From the NCBI RefSeq assembly GCF_030052995.1, contig NZ_JASJPW010000001.1, positions 2,284,001 to 2,348,000 of the forward strand: a stretch of DNA of 64,000 nucleotides, given 5' to 3'. Position 1 is the first letter of the stretch. Every line of letters begins with the position of its first letter. Below, piece after piece: positions 42,707-51,769 of this stretch. The position numbers and the translations under genes were made by a program. A model generated the notes under the pieces. That model was not told where the DNA came from. It saw only the letters and a list, made by a program, of their open reading frames with translations, and made no database searches. Source of the stretch: Gemmobacter sp. 24YEA27 (GTDB lineage Bacteria; Pseudomonadota; Alphaproteobacteria; Rhodobacterales; Rhodobacteraceae).

Positions 42707-43159
42707 ATGCTCAAGGGAATTGACCACCGGCTGAATGCCGATGTGCTGGGCACACTGCGCGCGATGGGACATGGCGATATGCTGATCCTCGTCGACACGA
42801 ATTTCCCCGCCCATTCAGTGGCGAAAGAGACCGTGATGGGCCGGCCCCTCATGATGGAAAACCTGACGGCGGCCGAGGCGGCGAATGCGATCCTTTCGGT
42901 GCTGCCGCTGGATGATTTCGTGCCGGATTTCGCGGGCCGGATGGAGGTTGTCGGCGACGCCGATGCCCGCCCCGAGGTGCAGGCAGAGGTCCAGGCCGAG
43001 ATCGACCGTGCCGAGGGCCGCGCCCGCCCGCTGCCGGGGATCGACCGTTTCGCCTTTTACGATCTCGCGAAACAGGCCTATGCGGTTGTTGTGACCGGCG
43101 AGCGCCGGTTCTACGGCTGTTTCATGTTGCGCAAGGGCGTGATCGCGCCCGATGCCTGA
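42707..43159 (+). CDS. RbsD/FucU family sugar mutarotase
   Basis: A 150-residue RbsD/FucU protein that interconverts sugar anomers. GIDHRLNADVLGTLRAMGHGD with the catalytic His, ILVDTNFPAHS, and a C-terminal FYGCFMLRKGVI are typical, and the spacing fits FucU slightly better than RbsD. It lies 32 bases upstream of a ribokinase gene, so they probably act on the same sugar; no sugar transporter is adjacent. Confidence 0.88.
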   Translation: MLKGIDHRLNADVLGTLRAMGHGDMLILVDTNFPAHSVAKETVMGRPLMMENLTAAEAANAILSVLPLDDFVPDFAGRMEVVGDADARPEVQAEVQAEIDRAEGRARPLPGIDRFAFYDLAKQAYAVVVTGERRFYGCFMLRKGVIAPDA

Positions 43160-43191
43160 CAGACGCCTGACCTTCAAGACCGGAGCTGATG

Positions 43192-44130
43192 ATGAGTGCA
43201 GTCAAACCTGTGGTGGTGCTTGGCATTTTCAATGCCGATGCGGTCTACCTTGCCAAACGTCAGCCCAAGATCGGCGAGACGGTGATGGGCGAGGATTTCA
43301 AGCTGGAGCCGGGCGGCAAGGGGTCGAACCAGGCGGTGGCGGCGGCAAAAGCCGCCGGGCCGGGCGGTGCCGCCCATATCATCACCCGGCTCGGGCGCGA
43401 CGATTTCGCGAAAATGGCGCGGGCAGTCTGGTCTGACGCCGGCGTGATCCCTGAAGTCACCGAAGATGCGGCAAGCCATACCGGCTCGGCCTTCATCTTC
43501 ATCGAAGCGGCGACCGGCAATAATGCGATCATCGTTGCCGCAGGGGCCGGGGGGCGGATCACGCCCGGGGATCTTGAGGCGCGGGCGGATCTGATACGGG
43601 GCGCCGGCGTCTTCATCACGCAGCTCGAACAACCGATCGAGGCGGCGCGGACCGGGCTGCGCCTCGCGCGCGAAGCGGGCGTGACCACGATCCTCAACCC
43701 GGCCCCGGCGGCAGAGCTTGATGACGCGCTGCTGGCGCTTTGCGACTTTCTGACGCCAAACGAATCCGAGGCAGAGCTGCTGACCGGCATTCCGGTCACT
43801 GATATCGCCTCCGCCGTTTCTGCGGCGGATGCGCTGCTGGCGCGCGGGGTTGGCGCGGTGGTGGTGACGCTCGGGGCGAATGGTGTTCTCTATCGTGACC
43901 GTGAGACACAGCTGCATATCCCGGTCATAAATGCGGGGCCAGTGGTGGAAACCACCGGTGCGGGGGATGCCTTTAACGGAGGCTTCGCGGTCGCGCTTTC
44001 CGAAGGGATGGAGATCGAAACTGCGCTGCGATTCGGCAATGCTACAGCGGGTCTCAGCGTCACCCGTGCAGGGGCCGCCTCTGCCATGGCCGGGCGCGAT
44101 GAAATTGACGCGCTGCTGGCAAAAAGCTGA
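43192..44130 (+). CDS. rbsK: Ribokinase (PfkB family)
   Basis: ATP-dependent sugar kinase of 312 residues. PfkB signatures: GGKGSNQAVAAAKA near residue 45 and the catalytic ETTGAGDAFNGGFAVAL with its Asp base; TPNESEAELLTG is typical of ribokinases. ATG 43192 is better placed behind GGAG than the ATG three bases before. Substrate is presumably ribose or a similar sugar prepared by the mutarotase upstream. A large hairpin lies behind its stop. Confidence 0.88.
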   Translation: MSAVKPVVVLGIFNADAVYLAKRQPKIGETVMGEDFKLEPGGKGSNQAVAAAKAAGPGGAAHIITRLGRDDFAKMARAVWSDAGVIPEVTEDAASHTGSAFIFIEAATGNNAIIVAAGAGGRITPGDLEARADLIRGAGVFITQLEQPIEAARTGLRLAREAGVTTILNPAPAAELDDALLALCDFLTPNESEAELLTGIPVTDIASAVSAADALLARGVGAVVVTLGANGVLYRDRETQLHIPVINAGPVVETTGAGDAFNGGFAVALSEGMEIETALRFGNATAGLSVTRAGAASAMAGRDEIDALLAKS

Positions 44131-44154
44131 CATCCGCCCTCTGACTGCTTTCGG

Positions 44155-44193
44155 AAGCCTCCGGCGGGGATATTTAAGAGACAGATGAAAAGG
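44155..44193 (+). repeat. Intergenic repeat, copy 2 (GCCTCCGGCGGG type)
   Basis: AAGCCTCCGGCGGGGATATT followed by AAGAGACAG and ATGAAAAGG, 25 bases after the rbsK stop. It shares its core with copies at 26712 and 49651, and its right part forms the left arm of the long hairpin at 44167-44225. Confidence 0.6.
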
Positions 44194-44225
44194 GGCATCT
44201 TTTTCACCTGTCTCTTAAATATCCC
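44167..44225. repeat. Long perfect inverted repeat (18-base arms) behind rbsK
   Basis: GGGATATTTAAGAGACAG (44167-44184) and CTGTCTCTTAAATATCCC (44208-44225) are exact reverse complements. After one mismatch the stem continues inward with TGAAAA/TTTTCA, leaving a loop of about nine bases. It looks like two intergenic repeats facing each other. It could end rbsK transcription or stabilise the 3' end, though it lacks a clear T-run. Confidence 0.85.
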
Positions 44226-44246
44226 GGGGGGAGCGCGAATGCGCGT

Positions 44247-44268
44247 GGGGGGCAGCGCCCCCCTTTCT
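44247..44268 (+). terminator. Weak terminator-like hairpin upstream of pst
   Basis: GGGGGGC (44247-44253) and GCCCCCC (44257-44263) with an AGC loop, followed by TTTCT. Short T-run, so efficiency is uncertain; it would further separate rbsK from pstC. Confidence 0.45.
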
Positions 44269-44340
44269 GAGGTTTCGCATTTAGAAACGGCGCTGCGGCT
44301 CTGGTGGCGATATCCTCCGTCCGGTCAAGTTTTTGCGAAA

Positions 44341-44358
44341 CTGTCACACTGGGGTTAC
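44341..44358 (+). promoter_or_regulatory. Possible Pho box upstream of pstC
   Basis: CTGTCAC-ACTG-GGGTTAC. The first half-site matches the Pho box repeat CTGTCAC; the second, 11 bases on, matches at four of seven positions. It lies about 75 bases before pstC. PhoB, encoded in the same operon, would bind under phosphate starvation. Moderate evidence only. Confidence 0.4.
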
Positions 44359-44431
44359 AAAACCGAAGCATCACGGCCGCAGAAGGGAATTGCCCGTATG
44401 AGGGCTTCCTGTAACCCGAACGGACGTGGTC

Positions 44432-45892
44432 ATGACGGTCCTGCCTCTTTTGATGATCCTCGCGGTGCTCGCTGCCGCCGGTTTCATCCTCGGTCGACAG
44501 CGCGCGCTGGCGCTGGCCGGGGGTGAGACGAAGAAACTCCATTCTCTGCCAGCCTATTATGGCTGGCATGCCGCGATCATGGCCTTTGTGCCGGCATTTT
44601 TCGCGCTGATCGCCTGGCTTCTGATCCAGCCATTCTTTATTGAAAGTGCCGCGCTGAGCCATCTGCCGGCCTCTGTGCTGGAAGATTCGACCGCCAGCAC
44701 GCTTGCCATGTCGGATGTCCGTAAAATCGCGGCCGGACTGGACAATGCGGTATACCAGGGCGCGCTGACGGAGACTGACGTTGACGCGCTGAATGCAGGC
44801 GAAGGCGATTTGCGGGCTTTCTTCGGAACGGTCGGTGTCGCCCTGGCATCCCCGGTCTCGCCCGAAGTGCTTTCGGCGGCGAAGCAGTATCGCGAGACGG
44901 TGGCGTCGGCCTCGATTGTCAGGGCCGTCGTGATCCTCCTGATCGCCGTGGCCGCTCTGGCCTGGGCGCTGAAGCTGACCGCGCCGGATTTCTGGGCCAG
45001 GAACCGGGTCGAGAAGGTCGTGCTCTGGCTTTTGATGCTGGCCTCGCTGATTGCGATCCTGACCACGGTCGGCATCATCTGGTCGCTTCTGTCTGAAAGC
45101 TTCAACTTCTTCAGCCAGTACCCGATCGGGGATTTCTTCTTCGGTCTGACCTGGAACCCGAAATTCGGTGGCGGCTCGGATCTGGGCTTTATCCCGCTCT
45201 TCTGGGGCACGATCTATATCACCATCATCGCGCTTCTCGTCGCGGTGCCGCTGGGTCTTTTCGCCGCGATCTATCTGGCGGAATATGCCTCGCGCCGGAC
45301 CCGCGCCTGGGTCAAGCCGATGATCGAGGTGATCGCCGGCATCCCGACGGTTGTATACGGACTTTTCGCCCTGATCACCGTTGGCCCTTTCCTGCGCGAC
45401 TATTTCTCGGCGCCGATGGGGCTGGGGAATTCGGCGGCCTCGGTGATGACCGCCGGTATCGTGATCGGTCTTCTGAACATCCCCTTCATCTCGTCGCTGT
45501 CTGACGACATCATCAACGCGGTGCCGCAATCCTTGCGCGACGGGGCTTTCGGCCTTGGCTCGACCAAATCCGAGACCATCCGCCAGGTCGTGCTGCCCGC
45601 AGCCCTTCCCGGTATCGCCGGTGCGATCCTGATGGGCGCCTCGCGTGCCATCGGTGAGACGATGATCGTGGTGATGGGGGCCGGTGCGGCGGCGAAACTC
45701 AGCCTGAACCCCTTTGAGGCCATGACCACAATGACGGTGAAGATCGTCGGTCAGCTGACCGGGGATACCGATTTCAACAGCCCTGAAACCCTTGTGGCTT
45801 TCGCACTGGGCATGACGCTCTTTGTCATCACGCTGCTTCTGAACGTGATGGCCGTCTGGATTGTGCGGAAATACCGGGAGCAATACGAATGA
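44432..45892 (+). CDS. pstC: Phosphate ABC transporter permease PstC (long form)
   Basis: Inner-membrane permease of the high-affinity phosphate importer, 486 residues. The N-terminal 200 residues, with two to three membrane spans and a periplasmic segment, are an extension typical of alphaproteobacteria. The C-terminal half is the MetI-like permease domain (IPLFWGTIYITIIALLVAVP, with the EAA-type loop around SLRDGAFGLGSTKSETI). The frame opens at GTG 44426; ATG 44432 is chosen. It overlaps pstA by ATGA. No pstS gene precedes it. Confidence 0.92.
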   Translation: MTVLPLLMILAVLAAAGFILGRQRALALAGGETKKLHSLPAYYGWHAAIMAFVPAFFALIAWLLIQPFFIESAALSHLPASVLEDSTASTLAMSDVRKIAAGLDNAVYQGALTETDVDALNAGEGDLRAFFGTVGVALASPVSPEVLSAAKQYRETVASASIVRAVVILLIAVAALAWALKLTAPDFWARNRVEKVVLWLLMLASLIAILTTVGIIWSLLSESFNFFSQYPIGDFFFGLTWNPKFGGGSDLGFIPLFWGTIYITIIALLVAVPLGLFAAIYLAEYASRRTRAWVKPMIEVIAGIPTVVYGLFALITVGPFLRDYFSAPMGLGNSAASVMTAGIVIGLLNIPFISSLSDDIINAVPQSLRDGAFGLGSTKSETIRQVVLPAALPGIAGAILMGASRAIGETMIVVMGAGAAAKLSLNPFEAMTTMTVKIVGQLTGDTDFNSPETLVAFALGMTLFVITLLLNVMAVWIVRKYREQYE

Positions 45893-47283
45893 GCGACATT
45901 TCCGCAAATGGCCCGGTCGGCGGCCCGGCTTCTGCCCCGGGTAAGCCGAAGGTCTCGATCATCGGCCAGTCGGCCCGGATGAAGGCAAGGAACCGTACCG
46001 AGAGCATTTTCAAGGTGCTTGGTCTGTCGGCGATCCTGTTCAGCCTCGCCGTCCTCGCCCTGATGCTCTTCACCATCTTTCGCGACGGGACCTCGGCTTT
46101 CTTCCAGACCAAGGCGACATTCCCGATCACGCTTTCCGCGGAAGTCATCGACCCTGCCGGCAATCGCAACCGCGATGACCTGACGAAACAGACCACGATG
46201 ACCTATAACAAGGTCATCAACGAAGCCTTCCTGGCAGCGCTTGCCGCCAATGGGATCAAGACCGATGATGTTCCGCAAAAGGAAATCACCGAGATGATCT
46301 CGAAAGGGGCGGCGGGGGAGCTGCGGGCCGATGTGCTTGCTGATCCTGCGCTGGTGGGACAGACCATCGAGTCGAGCATCGTGCTTGGTGGCCGGATCGA
46401 CGGCTATATGAAGGGCCGCGTCACCCGCGAAAGCGCAGAGCGCGATTCGAATGTCACCCTCGGGCAGCTGGATCTCGCGGACCGGATGAAAGAGGCCGGG
46501 ATGCTGGCCACGGTCTGGAACTGGGATTTCGTCACCAATACCGACAGCTCGGACACCCGTCCCGAGACCGCCGGGCTGGGTGTCGCGATCCTCGGCTCTG
46601 CCTATATGATGTTTCTCGTGCTGATCATGTGTGTGCCGGTCGGTGTGGCAGCCTCGATCTATCTTGAGGAATTCGCGCCGAAGAACCGCTGGACCGATCT
46701 GATCGAGGTGAATATCGCGAACCTCGCAGCCGTGCCCTCGATCGTCTACGGGATCCTGGGTCTTGCGATCTTCATCAACGTCATGGGCGGCCAGATGGGC
46801 GTCGAGGCGCTGAAGATGTCGGCCTCGCTTGTGGGCGCCCTTGTGCTCAGCCTGCAGACCCTGCCGACGATCATCATCGCGACCCGTTCGGCGATCCGCG
46901 CGGTGCCGCCCTCGATCCGCGATGCGGCACTTGGGATCGGCGCCTCAAAGATGCAGACCGTGTTCCATCATGTGCTGCCGCTCGCGATGCCGGGCATCCT
47001 GACCGGCACCATTCTGGGCCTCGCCTCGGCGCTTGGCGAAACCGCACCTTTGCTGCTGATCGGCATGGTGGCCTTTGTCGCCAACTATCCGTCGGCCCCT
47101 GGGATGGTGGTTTTTCGGATCCCGCGACCGCGCTGCCGGTGCAGGTCTATTCCTGGGCCTCGCGTTCGGACCCGGCCTTTATCGAACGGTCGAACGGTGC
47201 CATCATCGTCCTGCTGGTCTTCCTTCTCATCATGAACCTGACGGCCATCTTCCTGCGCCGCAAGTTCGAGCGCCGCTGGTAAG
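45889..47283 (+). pseudogene. pstA: Phosphate ABC transporter permease PstA, frameshifted near the C-terminus
   Basis: Partner permease of PstC with the alphaproteobacterial DUF3333 N-terminal region (residues 20-210) and a MetI-like domain (LGSAYMMFLVLIMCVPVGV; EAA loop SIRDAALGIGASKMQ). After FVANYPSAP the frame drifts into an unlikely Arg/Pro-rich tail to 47235. The next frame gives ALPVQVYSWASRSDPAF and LIMNLTAIFLRRKFERRW, ending at 47283, the normal end. One missing C in the run at 47096-47099 accounts for it. In an essential transporter operon a sequence error is the likelier explanation. Confidence 0.88.
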
Positions 47284-47306
47284 CAGCGAACAGGCGAAAG
47301 CGAGTA

Positions 47307-48110
47307 ATGAACATGAATGATATGCGTATTGCTGATCGCACCGTTGAGACCAACGGCATCCGGATCAAGGCCAGCGCCGTGCAGGTGTATTACGGCGAGA
47401 GCCAGGCCATCAAAGACGTCTCGGTCGATATCCCCGACAAAGCCGTCACCGCGTTTATCGGGCCTTCGGGCTGCGGGAAATCGACCTTCCTGCGCACGCT
47501 GAACCGGATGAATGACACGATCCCGATCTGTAAGGTCCAGGGCGAGATCCTGCTTGATGGCGAGAATATCTATGACAAGCGGGTCGACCCGGTGCAGCTG
47601 CGCGCCAAGGTCGGCATGGTGTTCCAGAAACCGAACCCCTTCCCGAAATCGATCTATGACAATGTGGCTTATGGCCCGCGCATCCATGGTCTGGTCCGGT
47701 CAAAGGCCGAACTTGACGGGGTCGTGGAATCGAGCCTCCGGAAGGCCGCTTTGTGGAATGAGGTCAAAGACCGTCTGCACGCGCCGGGCACCGGGCTTTC
47801 GGGGGGGCAGCAACAGCGTCTGTGCATCGCACGCGCCGTGGCGACGTCGCCGGAAGTGCTGCTGATGGACGAGCCCTGTTCGGCGCTTGACCCGATTGCG
47901 ACCGCACAGGTCGAGGAGCTGATCGACGATCTGCGCTCGAATTTCTCAGTGGTGATCGTCACCCATTCGATGCAGCAGGCCGCCCGTGTCAGCCAGAAAA
48001 CCGCGTTCTTCCATCTCGGCAACCTGGTGGAATATGGCGAGACCTCGCAGATCTTCACCAACCCGAAAGATCCGCGCACTGAATCCTATATTACCGGCCG
48101 CATCGGCTGA
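47307..48110 (+). CDS. pstB: Phosphate ABC transporter ATPase PstB
   Basis: Cytoplasmic ATPase driving phosphate import, 267 residues. Walker [10 protein letters not shown] is at residues 52-60; further landmarks are the Q-loop in [21 protein letters not shown], the signature [14 protein letters not shown] and Walker [14 protein letters not shown]. It follows pstA by 23 bases and precedes phoU by 14. Confidence 0.97.
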   Translation: MNMNDMRIADRTVETNGIRIKASAVQVYYGESQAIKDVSVDIPDKAVTAFIGPSGCGKSTFLRTLNRMNDTIPICKVQGEILLDGENIYDKRVDPVQLRAKVGMVFQKPNPFPKSIYDNVAYGPRIHGLVRSKAELDGVVESSLRKAALWNEVKDRLHAPGTGLSGGQQQRLCIARAVATSPEVLLMDEPCSALDPIATAQVEELIDDLRSNFSVVIVTHSMQQAARVSQKTAFFHLGNLVEYGETSQIFTNPKDPRTESYITGRIG

Positions 48111-48124
48111 GGGGAGAAGAGACC

Positions 48125-48826
48125 ATGCAAGACAGTCACATTGTTTCTTCCTTCGATCGCGATCTGGAAGGTGTTCAGGCCCAGGTGATGAAGATGGGCG
48201 GTCTGGTCGAGAAGGCGCTTCTCGATGCGGCGGAAGCGCTGGAACTGCGCGATGAGGCGCTGGCGGAAAAGGTGCGCCAGGGCGACCGCGCAATCGACGG
48301 GCTGGAAGAGCTGATCCAGACCGAATGTGCCCGGATCATCGCACAGCGCGCCCCTGCGGCGTCGGATCTGCGCACCGTCCTGACGGTGATGCGGCTTTCG
48401 ACCGCGCTGGAACGCTCGGGCGATTACGCGAAGAACCTCGCGAAACGCAGCCTCGTTCTGATGGGCATGGCGCCTGTGGGCACCGCCACCGGCACGGTGC
48501 GCCGGATGGCGAAGCTTGTGGTGCAGCAGATGTCGGATGCGCTGGATGCCTATATCGCCCGCGATGCGGTGCGCGCCCGCGAGATCCGCGCCCGCGATCA
48601 GGAAATCGACCAGATGTATTCCGGTCTCTTCCGCCAGCTGCTGACCTATATGCTGGAAGATCCGCGCACCATCACCGCCTGCATGCATCTGCATTTCATC
48701 GCGAAAAACATCGAGCGCGTTGGCGATCACGCCACCGGCATCGCTGAGCAGGTGATTTATCTGGTCGAGGGCGAGCTGCCCTCTGACGACCGTCCGAAAC
48801 ATGATGCCGTATCCGAATCGGTGTGA
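48125..48826 (+). CDS. phoU: Phosphate signalling protein PhoU
   Basis: A 233-residue helical protein with two PhoU repeats: HIVSSFDRDLEGVQAQVMKMG and the second half YSGLFRQLLTYMLEDPRTI, each followed by the metal-site Glu/Asp helix (RLSTALERSGDYAKNLAKRS; FIAKNIERVGDHATGIAEQ). It links PstSCAB activity to PhoR kinase. Located between pstB and phoB, the usual order. Confidence 0.96.
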   Translation: MQDSHIVSSFDRDLEGVQAQVMKMGGLVEKALLDAAEALELRDEALAEKVRQGDRAIDGLEELIQTECARIIAQRAPAASDLRTVLTVMRLSTALERSGDYAKNLAKRSLVLMGMAPVGTATGTVRRMAKLVVQQMSDALDAYIARDAVRAREIRARDQEIDQMYSGLFRQLLTYMLEDPRTITACMHLHFIAKNIERVGDHATGIAEQVIYLVEGELPSDDRPKHDAVSESV

Positions 48827-48852
48827 GCCGCGCGGAACGGAAGGAGTAGCAA

Positions 48853-49545
48853 ATGGCACAGGACGGCAGACCGACCGTGCTTCTGGTCGAGGACGAGCCC
48901 GCGCAGCGGGAGGTCCTCGCCTATAACCTCGACGCCGAAGGCTTCCGGGTGGTTCCGGCGGATAATGGCGAGGATGCCCTGATCCTTGTCGAGGAAGAGG
49001 CGCCCGATATCATCATCCTCGACTGGATGATGCCCAAACTCTCCGGCATCGAAGTGTGCCGGCGGCTGAAGATGCGGCCCGAGACCCGGTCAACCCCGAT
49101 CATCATGCTCTCGGCCCGCGCCGAAGAGGTGGACCGGATCCGGGGTCTTGAGACCGGGGCGGATGATTATGTCATCAAGCCCTATTCGGTGCTGGAACTG
49201 ATGGCCCGCACCCGTGCCCAGCTGCGCCGGGTGAGGCCTTCAACCGCCGGTGTGGTGCTGGAATATGGCGATATCCGGCTCGATCCGGAAACGCACCGGG
49301 TCTACCGTTCGGACAAGGTGCTGAAGCTCGGGCCGACCGAGTTCCGTCTCCTGACCACGCTGATGGAAAAACCGGGCCGGGTCTGGTCGCGCGAGCAGCT
49401 TCTGGACCGGGTCTGGGGTCGCGACATCTATGTCGACACGCGGACGGTGGATGTCCATGTCGGGCGTCTGCGCAAATCGCTGATGCAGTTCGGCGGCGAT
49501 GATCCGGTCAGGACGGTGCGCGGCGCGGGCTACGCGCTTGGGTGA
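48853..49545 (+). CDS. phoB: Phosphate regulon response regulator PhoB
   Basis: A 230-residue OmpR/PhoB-type regulator. Receiver: Glu13-Asp14, phosphoacceptor Asp57 in IIILDWMMPKLSG, Lys in VIKPYS. C-terminal winged helix: LKLGPTEFRLLTTLMEKPGR and VDVHVGRLRKSL, ending RTVRGAGYALG. It activates Pho boxes under phosphate limitation, probably including its own operon. phoR is not encoded in this window. AAGGAG precedes the ATG. Confidence 0.96.
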   Translation: MAQDGRPTVLLVEDEPAQREVLAYNLDAEGFRVVPADNGEDALILVEEEAPDIIILDWMMPKLSGIEVCRRLKMRPETRSTPIIMLSARAEEVDRIRGLETGADDYVIKPYSVLELMARTRAQLRRVRPSTAGVVLEYGDIRLDPETHRVYRSDKVLKLGPTEFRLLTTLMEKPGRVWSREQLLDRVWGRDIYVDTRTVDVHVGRLRKSLMQFGGDDPVRTVRGAGYALG

Positions 49546-49597
49546 GGGCGCGCTTTGCCTTAGGCCTGAATAGGTTTGTCAGGGTGAAATGAGGGAA

Positions 49598-49632
49598 GGG
49601 CCTGCCGGTGGAACGGCGGGCCCCTTCTTCTT
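49598..49632 (+). terminator. Rho-independent terminator after phoB
   Basis: GGGCCTGCCG (49598-49607) pairs with CGGCGGGCCC (49614-49623; one T-G wobble) around GTGGAA, followed by a T-rich tail TTCTTCTTT. About 50 bases after the phoB stop. Confidence 0.8.
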
Positions 49633-49650
49633 TGCTCTGGCTGCGGCTGG

Positions 49651-49688
49651 ATGCCTCTGGCGGGCGTATTTTTTGTCAGGAGGAAAGG
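49651..49688 (+). repeat. Intergenic repeat, copy 3 (GCCTCCGGCGGG type)
   Basis: ATGCCTCTGGCGGGCGTATT, then TTTTGTCAGG and AGGAAAGG, between the convergent ends of phoB and choV. Shares the core of the copies at 26712 and 44155. Confidence 0.5.
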
Positions 49689-49703
49689 CAGCGCGGGGCA
49701 GGG

Positions 49704-50735
49704 TCAGCCGCGCGGGTTGAGCAGTTTACTAAGAAGCGCATTGGCGCGGATCGTGCCGAGGCGCGCGCCATTCTCAATGACGGCGAGGGTTTCGGTGCCG
49801 GAGGTGATCGCCTCCATCACATCGCGCACCGGCATTTCGGGATGGATCTCGCGACCGGCGGGGAGCGAGGTGCCCGGCTCCATCACATCTCGCGCGGTCA
49901 GCACGCCCAGTGGGTTCATATGGGCCACGAAATCGGCGACGTAATCCGAGACCGGGTTTGCGATGATCTCGCGTGCGGTGCCACATTGCACGATGCGTCC
50001 GCCCTCCATCAAAGCGATGCGGTTGCCGAGTTTGAACGCCTCATCAAGGTCATGGCTGACGAAGATGATGGTGCGTTTCAGCCTTGCCTGAAGATCGAGG
50101 AGCTCGTCCTGGAGATGGGCGCGGATCAGCGGGTCGAGGGCCGAGAAGGGCTCGTCCATCAGAAGTATAGGTGCTTCTGTGACAAAGGCGCGCGCAAGGC
50201 CGACACGCTGCTGCATACCGCCCGAAAGCTCTCCCACCTTGCGGTCGGCCCATTGGCTGAGATTGACCAGTTTCAGCTGACGGTCGACGCGGTCGCGGCG
50301 CTCGGACGGGCTGATCCCGGCAAGTTCGAGGCCGAGGCCTACATTGTCGCGCACGCTGCGCCAGGGCAGCAGGCCGAATTGCTGGAAGACCATGGCGATG
50401 CGGTTGGCACGCAAGCCGCGCAGCCCTTCGGCGCTGGCCTTGGTGACCGAGACCATCTGATTGCCATCATGGACCCGGACCTCGCCGCGCACCACCGGAT
50501 TGAGCGCATTGACGCCCCGGAGCAGCGTTGATTTGCCCGAGCCCGAAAGGCCCATCAGCACGAGGATCTCGCCCTCGGCCACGCTCAGGCTGCAGTCATG
50601 CACCCCCAGCACCTGGCCGGTGCGGGTCTGGATCTCGGCGCGGGACAGGCCTTCGTCCATCAGCGGCAAAGCGCGGTCCGGCCGGTCGCCGAACACGATT
50701 GAGACGCGGTCGAATTCTACAGCTTTTCTGGTCAT
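49704..50735 (-). CDS. choV: Choline/betaine ABC transporter ATPase
   Basis: A 343-residue ATPase of the ProV/ChoV group. Walker A GLSGSGKST is at residues 62-70, signature LSGGMQQRVGLARAF, Walker B ILLMDEPFSALDP, with a C-terminal CBS-type region (about residues 270-340) as in osmoregulated importers. It overlaps choW by four bases. Ending the choXWV operon opposite betIBA, it most likely powers choline uptake. Confidence 0.92.
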   Translation of the reverse strand: MTRKAVEFDRVSIVFGDRPDRALPLMDEGLSRAEIQTRTGQVLGVHDCSLSVAEGEILVLMGLSGSGKSTLLRGVNALNPVVRGEVRVHDGNQMVSVTKASAEGLRGLRANRIAMVFQQFGLLPWRSVRDNVGLGLELAGISPSERRDRVDRQLKLVNLSQWADRKVGELSGGMQQRVGLARAFVTEAPILLMDEPFSALDPLIRAHLQDELLDLQARLKRTIIFVSHDLDEAFKLGNRIALMEGGRIVQCGTAREIIANPVSDYVADFVAHMNPLGVLTARDVMEPGTSLPAGREIHPEMPVRDVMEAITSGTETLAVIENGARLGTIRANALLSKLLNPRG

Positions 50736-51598
50736 TTGCGTCTCACCCGCAGCATACGGTCCAGCATGACGGCGACCACCACGATGATCAGCCCCGATTC
50801 AAAGCCGAGCGCGGTATTGCCCTGCTGCAAGGCGCGCACCACCGGAATGCCAAGCCCATTGGCACCGACCATGGCCGCGATCACCACCATCGACAAAGAC
50901 AGCATGATGGTCTGATTGAGCCCCACCATGATCTGCGGCAACGCCCAGGGCAGTTCGACCTTGAGGAGCTTCTGGCGCGGTGTGGCGCCAAAAGCGGTGG
51001 CCGCTTCGGTCAGGGCGAGGGGGGTCGAGGACACGCCAAGATAGGTCAGCCTGATCGGGGCCGGCAGCACGAAGACGACCGTGGCCAGAAGCCCGGGCAC
51101 CATGCCAAGGCCGAAGAACACCACCGCCGGGATCAGATAGACGAAGGTCGGCAGGGTCTGCATCAGGTCAAGCACCGGCGAAAGCGCGGCATAGAGCTTT
51201 GGGCGATGCGCGCAGGCGATGCCGATGGGAACGCCGATGGCCATGCAGGTGATGCAGGAATAGAACAACAAAACAAGGGTTTGCGTGGTTTCCTTCCAAT
51301 ATCCCTGGTTCAGGATGAACAGAAAGCCAAAAAGGACCAGCAGGCAAAGCTGCCACGATCTTTGCCGCCACCAGGTCAGCGCCATGAAGGCCGCCACCAC
51401 CACCAGGGCATGCGGATATTGCAGCACATCAAGCGTGCTGTTGATCAGCCAGCTCAGCGCGTCACTGATGGCGTCGAACAGCCAGCTGAGATTCAGCTTG
51501 AGCCAGTCCACCACTGTCTTCGCCAGGGCGCCGATGGGGATTTTTGCGATCTTCTCATAGCCGAAAAAGGCGAGAACCGAGGCGAAGAATGAGTCCAT
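50732..51598 (-). CDS. choW: Choline/betaine ABC transporter permease
   Basis: A 288-residue ProW/ChoW-type permease with about six membrane spans and a MetI-like fold. Landmarks: NLSWLFDAISDALSWLI at the N-terminus, DLMQTLPTFVYLIPAVVFFG in the core and the EAA loop around TEAATAFGATPRQKLLKVELP. Lies between choX and choV; the 171-base gap to choX holds a strong hairpin. Confidence 0.92.
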   Translation of the reverse strand: MDSFFASVLAFFGYEKIAKIPIGALAKTVVDWLKLNLSWLFDAISDALSWLINSTLDVLQYPHALVVVAAFMALTWWRQRSWQLCLLVLFGFLFILNQGYWKETTQTLVLLFYSCITCMAIGVPIGIACAHRPKLYAALSPVLDLMQTLPTFVYLIPAVVFFGLGMVPGLLATVVFVLPAPIRLTYLGVSSTPLALTEAATAFGATPRQKLLKVELPWALPQIMVGLNQTIMLSLSMVVIAAMVGANGLGIPVVRALQQGNTALGFESGLIIVVVAVMLDRMLRVRRK

Positions 51599-51736
51599 TG
51601 CTGCCTGTCCAGGAAGGAAACCGGGCGGCCGGAGCAGGGGGCGGCGGCGCGTGCGCCTGAGGCGACCCTCTCCGGCTGCGGTGTCAGGGGCCGGCCCCGG
51701 CCGGGTTTGCCGGTGCGTCAGGGGGCCGGTTGGGCA

Positions 51737-51759
51737 GGGCCGGGCGCCTGGCCCGGCCC
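51737..51759 (-). other. GC-rich hairpin between choX and choW
   Basis: GGGCCGGGC (51737-51745) and GCCCGGCCC (51751-51759) form a nine-base perfect stem with a five-base loop, directly after the choX stop and without a T-run. Such hairpins behind binding-protein genes often protect the upstream mRNA and lower expression of the permease genes (inference). Confidence 0.6.
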
Positions 51760-51769
51760 CTTGGCTGCA

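Noticed and set aside
44175..44220. CTGTCTCTTA similarity to the Tn5 mosaic end, possible library adapter
   Set aside because: The match stops after ten bases (AATAT follows) and the sequence is part of a perfect natural inverted repeat with a related intergenic element.
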